The translations under genes were made by a program, and so were the position numbers. Below the pieces are notes generated by a model. The model did not search any database. It had not been told where the DNA came from and worked only from the letters and a program-made list of their open reading frames with translations. Positions 14,503 to 16,847 of a stretch of DNA of 16,847 nt are shown here, piece by piece (within the stretch, counting starts at the first letter, position 1; each line of letters begins with the position of its first letter). The stretch comes from an uncultured Clostridia bacterium (GTDB lineage Bacteria; Bacillota; Clostridia; Lachnospirales; CAMVHY01), in assembly GCA_947167415.1 (NCBI GenBank), contig CAMVHY010000002.1, positions 1 through 16,847 on the forward strand, read 5' to 3'.

Positions 14503-15111
14503 ATGGAGGAAATTGAAACAAGCAACAACGATCTTGAAAAAAGTGATAGTAAATCAGAAATTACTGATTTCGAAGAACAGAAAGATAAGTTGTTTGAGAT
14601 AAAATATCAAAACGTTAAAGAGTTTTGTGATAATTTATCTCCTGATTCTGTTTCTAATATTAAAGAATTTGCATCAGGGGTTGAAAAAAAATTTGGCAAT
14701 GAAAAAGTCGAACTTCAAAATGGTCAAAAGTGTAGCGTATGGTATTATTTGCTGATACATCAAAACAATAAGTGCGGAATACATTTTGATAGAGATGATA
14801 CCGATCTTTGTTGTCAAGTATTAAAACAAGATATTGAACCTACTGGGTGGTTAACATTTTTTGTTTGTGTATCTGCGCTGTTTAGTATAGTGATTATTGG
14901 TGTACCGTTTTTTATTGTTTTAGGTAAAAAATTGATGGCTAGAAATTTGCATAATGACTATAAATCGCTGGCTATATCTGGATATATAAATAAAAATTTC
15001 CATCCATACAAATCACCTGACTATTTTTTAAAAGGTCATAATAATTCAAACGAATCTCTAGAAAATAATTTCAAATCAAATGATATAATTATTGGTTCTG
15101 ATGGATTTTGA
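14503..15111 (+). CDS. Unknown 202-residue membrane protein, paralogue of the 12811 product
   Basis: No known family. Residues 1-34 are acidic and polar. Residues 35-69 (YQNVKEFCDNLSPDSVSNIK, then EFASGVEKKFGNEK) align with residues 171-205 of the 12811 product, sharing the Y-x-x-[VI]-K-[DE]-F, N-[IV]-x-EF and KFG-x-x-K positions. Residues 115-142 are strongly hydrophobic (LTFFVCVSALFSIVIIGVPF followed by FIVLG), forming one long or two short membrane passes, followed by basic GKKLMARN. The tail is polar. Four of the six cysteines lie between residues 87 and 122. Start ATG 14503 has GGAGTGA about 8 bases upstream, as for the neighbour. Its promoter region is a copy of that of the 12811 gene, so the two arose as tandem units that later diverged; the N-terminal coiled coil was lost or never present here. 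Confidence 0.84.
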   Translation: MEEIETSNNDLEKSDSKSEITDFEEQKDKLFEIKYQNVKEFCDNLSPDSVSNIKEFASGVEKKFGNEKVELQNGQKCSVWYYLLIHQNNKCGIHFDRDDTDLCCQVLKQDIEPTGWLTFFVCVSALFSIVIIGVPFFIVLGKKLMARNLHNDYKSLAISGYINKNFHPYKSPDYFLKGHNNSNESLENNFKSNDIIIGSDGF

Positions 15112-15139
15112 TTTCAATGAAATAAGCACTGACAAATAA

Positions 15140-15171
15140 AAAAAGCCTGATTATAAAGTCTCAGGCTTTTT
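15140..15171. terminator. Bidirectional terminator between the 14503 gene and clpC
   Basis: An 11-bp perfect stem, AAAAAGCCTGA (15140-15150) with TCAGGCTTTTT (15161-15171), has a 10-base loop and T-rich flanks on both strands. Confidence 0.92.
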
Positions 15172-15192
15172 AATATTTTTTTTAACCACAAA

Positions 15193-16847
15193 TTAATCAT
15201 TGCTAAAAATTACTTTCTTCTCTCGATAATCAACAAAAATTCTTTTAGACTTATCAATTTCGCCATCCAAAATTTTTTCCGCCAAAATATCTTCTATTTC
15301 AGTTTGAACAGTTCTTCTCAACGGGCGTGCACCATAATTCTGATCAAACCCTTTTTCTGCTATATATTTCACTAACTCATCACTAAAATTAATTTCAGTT
15401 TCCAAACTTTCTTTCACACGAGATTTAACTTCATCGAGCATAATCTTTGCAATTTTTTGCGCTCCATCTTGATCAATCGGATGAAACACAATTATTTCAT
15501 CAATTCTATTTAAAAATTCCGGTCTAAATAATTCCCTTACCTCACCCATAACATTTTTTTTCATGTCATCATACGATTTTTTTACATCTTCTTGAGTCAT
15601 AAAACCTAATTTTTTTGGCGAAATAATATTTCTTGCTCCAACATTCGATGTCATGACTATAACAGTATTTTTAAAGTCAACAAGTCTTCCTTGTGAATCA
15701 GTAACTCGCCCATCATCCAAAATCTGCAACAAAACATTAAATATATCAGGATGCGCTTTTTCAATTTCATCAAACAAAACAACTGAATATGGCTTCCTTC
15801 TTACCTTTTCAGTCAACTGCCCGCCTTCATCATGACCGACATAGCCCGGAGGTGCTCCAATTAATTTTGCAACATCATATTTTTCCATATACTCCGACAT
15901 ATCTATCCTTATCATTGCATTTTCATCGCCAAATAAAACTTTTGTTAACGTGCGAGTCAATTCAGTTTTTCCAACACCTGTCGGTCCTAAAAACAAAAAA
16001 GATCCCGTTGGCCTCTTTGGATTTTTCAAACCTAATCTACCTCGACGAATAGCTCTACTTATCGCATTTACAGCTTCATTCTGTCCAATTATTCTCTCAT
16101 GTAAAATTTTCTCCATGTTCATTAATCTTTCAACTTCATCTTGTCTTAATTGCTTTACATTAATTCCCGTCCAATTCGAAATTACTTTTGCGATTTCTTC
16201 TTCGTCAACGACCTGACGCGATTTATTATTATTACTTTGCCAATCGTTTTTTTCTTTTTCTATTTTATTTTTAATTTCGATTTGTTCCTGCTTAATTTTC
16301 CCTGCTTTTTCAAATTCCTCTGATTTTACAGCCGATTCTTTTTCTTTATCTAACTCTTTTAATCTAATTTCTAAATTTTTTAAATCACTCGGCATCGTAT
16401 TTTTTAGCAAAATAATATGCGACGCAGCCTCATCTATTAAATCTATCGCTTTATCCGGCAAAAATCTGTCATTTATATATCTACTAGAAAGTCTTACAGC
16501 AGCTTCTATGGCTTTATCCGTAATTTTTACATTATGAAAAGCTTCATATTTGTCGCGAACACCAAAAAGCATTTCAATTGCATCGTCTTCATTTGGCTCG
16601 CTCACTTCAATCGGCTGAAATCTTCGTGCCAACGCCGAATCTTTTTCTATATGTTTGCGATATTCTGTCATAGTTGTCGCACCAATAATTTGCAATTCTC
16701 CTCGAGCAAGTGATGGCTTTAAAATATTTGCAGCGTCCATCGATCCTTCTGCTCCACCAGCACCAATAATCGTATGAATTTCATCTATAAACAAAATTAC
16801 GTTTCCAGCCTTTTTCACTTCAGAAATTACATTTTTTATTCTTTCTT
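15193..16847 (-). CDS. clpC: ATP-dependent Clp protease ATP-binding subunit ClpC, 5' end outside the window
   Basis: The frame runs open to the right edge ([15 protein letters not shown] precedes the first apparent start, a GTG at 16818 that is an internal Val codon), so the N-domain and first Walker A lie beyond. Visible in order are the first AAA+ Walker B LFIDEIHT, the [14 protein letters not shown] and ATTMTEYRK segments, and the Arg-finger region ALARRFQ. Next comes a short linker with a UVR-like motif ([20 protein letters not shown]), which marks ClpC rather than ClpB. The second AAA+ module follows, with Walker A GPTGVGKT, Walker [11 protein letters not shown], sensor IVMTSNVGA and [10 protein letters not shown]. 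ClpC unfolds proteins for ClpP with adaptors such as MecA or McsB. Its usual partners ctsR, mcsA and mcsB, if present, would lie upstream, outside the window. Confidence 0.96.
   Translation of the reverse strand, partial: ERIKNVISEVKKAGNVILFIDEIHTIIGAGGAEGSMDAANILKPSLARGELQIIGATTMTEYRKHIEKDSALARRFQPIEVSEPNEDDAIEMLFGVRDKYEAFHNVKITDKAIEAAVRLSSRYINDRFLPDKAIDLIDEAASHIILLKNTMPSDLKNLEIRLKELDKEKESAVKSEEFEKAGKIKQEQIEIKNKIEKEKNDWQSNNNKSRQVVDEEEIAKVISNWTGINVKQLRQDEVERLMNMEKILHERIIGQNEAVNAISRAIRRGRLGLKNPKRPTGSFLFLGPTGVGKTELTRTLTKVLFGDENAMIRIDMSEYMEKYDVAKLIGAPPGYVGHDEGGQLTEKVRRKPYSVVLFDEIEKAHPDIFNVLLQILDDGRVTDSQGRLVDFKNTVIVMTSNVGARNIISPKKLGFMTQEDVKKSYDDMKKNVMGEVRELFRPEFLNRIDEIIVFHPIDQDGAQKIAKIMLDEVKSRVKESLETEINFSDELVKYIAEKGFDQNYGARPLRRTVQTEIEDILAEKILDGEIDKSKRIFVDYREKKVIFSND

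Noticed and set aside
1..16847. CRISPR arrays, tRNA or rRNA genes, riboswitches, restriction-modification or retron systems
   Set aside because: No regularly spaced repeats, cloverleaf or rRNA motifs, or relevant protein families were seen on either strand.

Overview
The window is very AT-rich DNA, probably from a low-GC Bacillota (Firmicutes) genome. The support is a ClpC with a UVR-type linker, a DUF348-G5-3D wall-active protein of the YabE/Sps type, L19 and TruA of Firmicutes type, strong GGAGG-type ribosome binding sites and TTGACA-N17/18 promoters. The exact lineage cannot be named from this window.

Layout. Positions 1-230 are an insertion-sequence graveyard of IS5-family ends and transposase fragments. 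Then come a TM2-domain membrane protein (360-836), convergent rplS (916-1269, minus), a 91-bp MITE-like inverted repeat (1400-1490), a large unknown protein with an F-box-like N-terminus, coiled coil and two membrane segments (1557-3569), truA (3636-4382, minus), and a secreted DUF348-G5-3D protein (4532-5515). These are followed by a large predicted PI3/4-kinase-fold kinase (5596-7662, minus), a PAS-PAS-GGDEF diguanylate cyclase (7893-10022), a 38-residue membrane peptide gene (10064-10180, minus) and an unknown protein with a membrane hairpin (10230-11702, minus). The stretch 11703-12810 holds no intact gene: it contains decayed copies of neighbouring sequence plus an IS5-family transposase tail. 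Two paralogous unknown genes follow (12811-14121 and 14503-15111), and the window ends inside clpC (15193-16847, minus).

Two kinds of content alternate. Housekeeping genes (rplS, truA, clpC, the wall hydrolase, the cyclase) are single-gene units in convergent or divergent pairs, often ending at shared bidirectional terminators. Between them lie five unrecognised or eukaryote-like proteins, each with its own near-consensus promoter and Shine-Dalgarno sequence and none with a signal peptide. One resembles PI3/4 or actin-fragmin kinases, one has an F-box-like segment, and three carry a hydrophobic membrane segment or hairpin. Traces of duplication, deletion and IS activity surround them. Together they suggest a fast-evolving, lineage-specific repertoire, perhaps host-interaction proteins of a host-associated Firmicute. 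That interpretation is inference; the kinase motifs, the duplications and the IS remnants can be read directly.
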